The position numbers and the translations under genes were made by a program. DNA of 64,000 nt from Pseudarthrobacter equi (GTDB lineage: Bacteria; Actinomycetota; Actinomycetes; Actinomycetales; Micrococcaceae). The DNA lies in contig NZ_LT629779.1 in NCBI RefSeq assembly GCF_900105535.1, forward strand, positions 4,395,079 to 4,459,078, in the 5' to 3' direction. This document shows, piece after piece, positions 61,719 through 64,000 of this stretch. The notes beneath the pieces were generated by a model. That model saw only the letters and a program-made list of their open reading frames with translations, was not told where the DNA came from and did no database searches. Each line of letters begins with the position of its first letter. The first letter of the stretch is position 1.

Positions 61719-64000
61719 GCCGCTTCCTCATCCCGAAGCTTCTCGAAAAGCCCCATCTTCTTGAGCAACTCCACCATCTCGCCCACCTTGTCGGAGGACA
61801 GGACCCAGCCAATACCCTTGGCGTGCTGCTCCCCTGCCTCGATGACAGAATCCTCGACGGTAGTCAGAATCTTGGGTGACGAGTAGAAGTCCACCTTGCC
61901 GTTCGCCTGCGCCTGACCCCGCAGCGTTCGGTTCTCCAGTGCCTTGTTCAGCACGCTCTCTGCCACGGAGAGCTGGTCGGCATCGGTCAGTCCAGAACCC
62001 TCAAAGAAGGTGTTCATCTGGTCAATGATCTCCGCCCACTTTGCCTTCTTGACTTCGTGGGCTGAACCGGTTCCAGCAGCCGTCAGCGGGTCGAGAGGTA
62101 TGGACTCATCACCTGACAGCTTCAGGTCAGCCTTTTCCTGCTTCTTGAGCTTGTAGTGAGTCATCACTACCTCGGACAGGTCAACTGTCGTTCTGTCCTG
62201 ATTCTCCGAGCTGATTACACGCGCGAGCAGCTTGTAGAAAATCGACCGCTTCTCCAGATCGGTGTCTTGATAGTCGATGATTTGCGACAGGAAGTCGTAA
62301 GCGCGGATGAAGCTGCCAAGGTCCTTACGGAACAGGTCCAGCGCGTCCTGTGCAGTCTTGTCGCCGTCTTCCCGCGCCTTCTGGTAGCGAACCCGGAACC
62401 GTGACTGCGCAGGCGCTACAAAGCCCTTCAGCTTCTCATGAGTGGTCTTCCCAACCCACGCGGCAGCCGTCGCCTCGACCTCGCTGATCTCGTAGATACC
62501 AGCGCTATCCAGCTTCGCTTGGAGGTCATGCACGATGTCCGGATCAGTGACCGCAGAAAGTTCGGCTTCCTTGTGGTACTGCTGGAACGCGGCAAGGATT
62601 TCCGCCGGGTCATTCACAAAGTCGACGATGAACGTTTGGTCCTTGCCGGGAGTCACTCGGTTCAAGCGTGAGAGGGTCTGCACGGCAGTGATGCCAGACA
62701 GTTTCTTGTCCACGTACATCGCAACAAGCAACGGCTGATCAAAGCCAGTCTGGAACTTATTGGCAACCAGCATGATCTGGTACTCATCGGTGTTGAATGC
62801 CTTCGGAAGCTCACGCCCCTTGAGACCGGGGTTCATCGTGTGCTCATTTAGCTTGCCGATGCCGGATTCGTCGTCGATTATGTCGCCCGAGAATGCGACG
62901 AGCGTTGCCAAGTCCTTGTAGCCCTTGTCGGCAATGTACTTATCGATAGCCACCTTGTAGCGGACAGCTTCCTTCCGGGAGCCAGTAACAACCATGGACT
63001 TCGCACGCCCTGCGAGGTGGTGACGCACATTGGAGCGAAAATGCTCCACGACGACGGCAAACTTTTTGACTGATGTTATATGGGTGAAGTTTCACCCAGC
63101 GCATCAATTCCTTGACGGCTTCAGACTTCTCGATCGTCGTCTCGTCAGAGTCGTAGTCCACGCCGTTGTGCGCGAGCTTGAACGCCATCTTGTAAGGCGT
63201 GTAGTTCTTCAGCACATCGAGGATGAAGCCTTCCTCAATTGCCTGCTGCATCGAGTACAGGTGGAAGGGCGCGGGTAGTCCGGCTTCGTTGGGACGCCCG
63301 AACAGCTCCAGCGTCTTAGCCTTCGGCGTTGCGGTGAATGCGAAGAACGACAGGTTCTTGCTTTCCGCGCGCTTGTTCATTTCTTCTGCGAGCACGTCTT
63401 CTGTGGAAAGCTCAGCTTCCGGATCGACTTCAGCGTCGACGGCGGCTTCATTGCCGGAGGTCAGAACCTTCTTCAGGTTCTTCGCTGCGTCACCGGACTG
63501 TGAGCTATGCGCCTCGTCCGCGATGATGGCGTACGACTTGCCTTCAGTCCCTTGTTTTTTGGCGATCTCATCAAGAGCGAAGGGGAAGGTCTGGAGCGTC
63601 ACACCAATAATTTGGGTGCCACCAAGAAGTGCCTTGGAAAGTGCCTTCGACTTTGCGCCGCAGTGGAGGTAATGGCTTCAAATACCCATCCACCTTGTTG
63701 AGCTGCTTGACAGCATCCTGCAACTGCCCATCCAGTACCTTGCGGTCACTGATCACGATCACGGCATCGAACATCTTCTTGCCATCGGCATCGTGCAGGA
63801 GTTGAGCCGGTGAGCAGTCCATGCGATGGAGTTTGTTTTGCCAGAACCAGCAGAGTGCTGGATCAAGTACCGGTGTCCCGGTCCTTCGGCGGCAGCAGTT
63901 TCCGCCAGCTTGTTTACCGCTTCCCACTGGTGGTAGCGCGGAACAGCAATGATTCGTTCTTGGTCTTCTCGCCCGTGATCGGGTCCGTCTTCTCCTCAAC
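61715..64000 (-). pseudogene. hsdR: Type I restriction enzyme R subunit, frameshifted, partial
   Basis: The 3' two-thirds of HsdR; the start lies right of the window. Across several frames the product has QHSAGSGKTNSIAWTAH (Walker A), IIADEAHSSQSG (DEAH box), FFAFTATPKAKT (motif III), ANKFQTGFDQPLLVAMYVDK (motif V region) and a long helical C-terminus. HsdR translocates DNA and cuts it in complex with HsdM and HsdS, which are not in view. Apparent one-base errors occur near 63940, 63800, 63686, 63660 and 63060, each repaired by adding or dropping one base, mostly in a short run. The last 440 codons are intact. Confidence 0.88.

Overview
The window is high-GC actinobacterial DNA and most resembles Arthrobacter or a close relative in the Micrococcaceae. 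The support is an hspR-controlled dnaK-grpE-dnaJ-hspR operon with HAIR operators, a SAM-IV-type riboswitch ahead of metZ, a TPP riboswitch ahead of ykoEDC, a six-gene mrp operon with a fused mrpA/B, and many genes that start directly after a TANNNT box with no leader. These assignments come from reading translated sequence; no database search was possible.

Layout. 1-2122: end of a homoprotocatechuate meta-cleavage operon (hpaD partial, hpaH, hpaI). 2163-7365: a small repeat protein, a rifampin-phosphotransferase/PEP-synthase-like enzyme, an aldehyde dehydrogenase followed by a 15-bp tandem repeat, and a small membrane protein. 7541-11799: the heat-shock operon and its promoter. 11946-18057: an ArsR/MFS divergent pair, an acidic repeat protein, an MMPL/MarR divergent pair and a methyltransferase. 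18128-18816: a Phd/VapC-type toxin-antitoxin pair. 18851-27268: a LysE exporter, a low-molecular-weight phosphatase, a kinase-PabB fusion, cardiolipin synthase, PabC, a PNPOx-fold protein, a TetR regulator, a small protein and an acetyltransferase. 27303-35980: a GH26-like/OpgC membrane fusion, the SAM-riboswitch metZ operon, a glutamate-cysteine ligase-like enzyme, an HTH-MurA fusion and a secreted protein. 35985-39156: thiamine/HMP ECF transporter ykoEDC under a TPP riboswitch. 39259-44386: a UPF0303 protein, a DUF4383/diiron/CDGSH cluster, a large glycosidase-like protein and a DUF4235 protein. 44419-54885: mrpACDEFG, a UMF1-type transporter, a KhtTU-like antiporter and dcd. 55019-57353: a secreted CAP/FG-GAP protein and an SRPBCC protein.

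From about 57600 to the right edge the base composition becomes visibly less GC-rich and codon use changes. This looks like a defence-type island. It holds a rightward three-gene group ending in an ImmA/IrrE-like metalloprotease with a C-terminal cysteine cluster, and a leftward group of type I restriction hsdR, a PD-(D/E)XK nuclease-like gene and a membrane-anchored protein. hsdR and the nuclease gene carry at least six one-base indels, nearly all in short homopolymers, while every other gene in the window reads through. Either the island is decaying or base calling near the right edge is poor.

Most worth following up: the metalloprotease operon in the island, the kinase-PabB fusion, the HTH-MurA fusion with a small coupled upstream ORF, the nested inverted repeat inside the heat-shock operon, and the small proteins with repeated Tyr-containing units.
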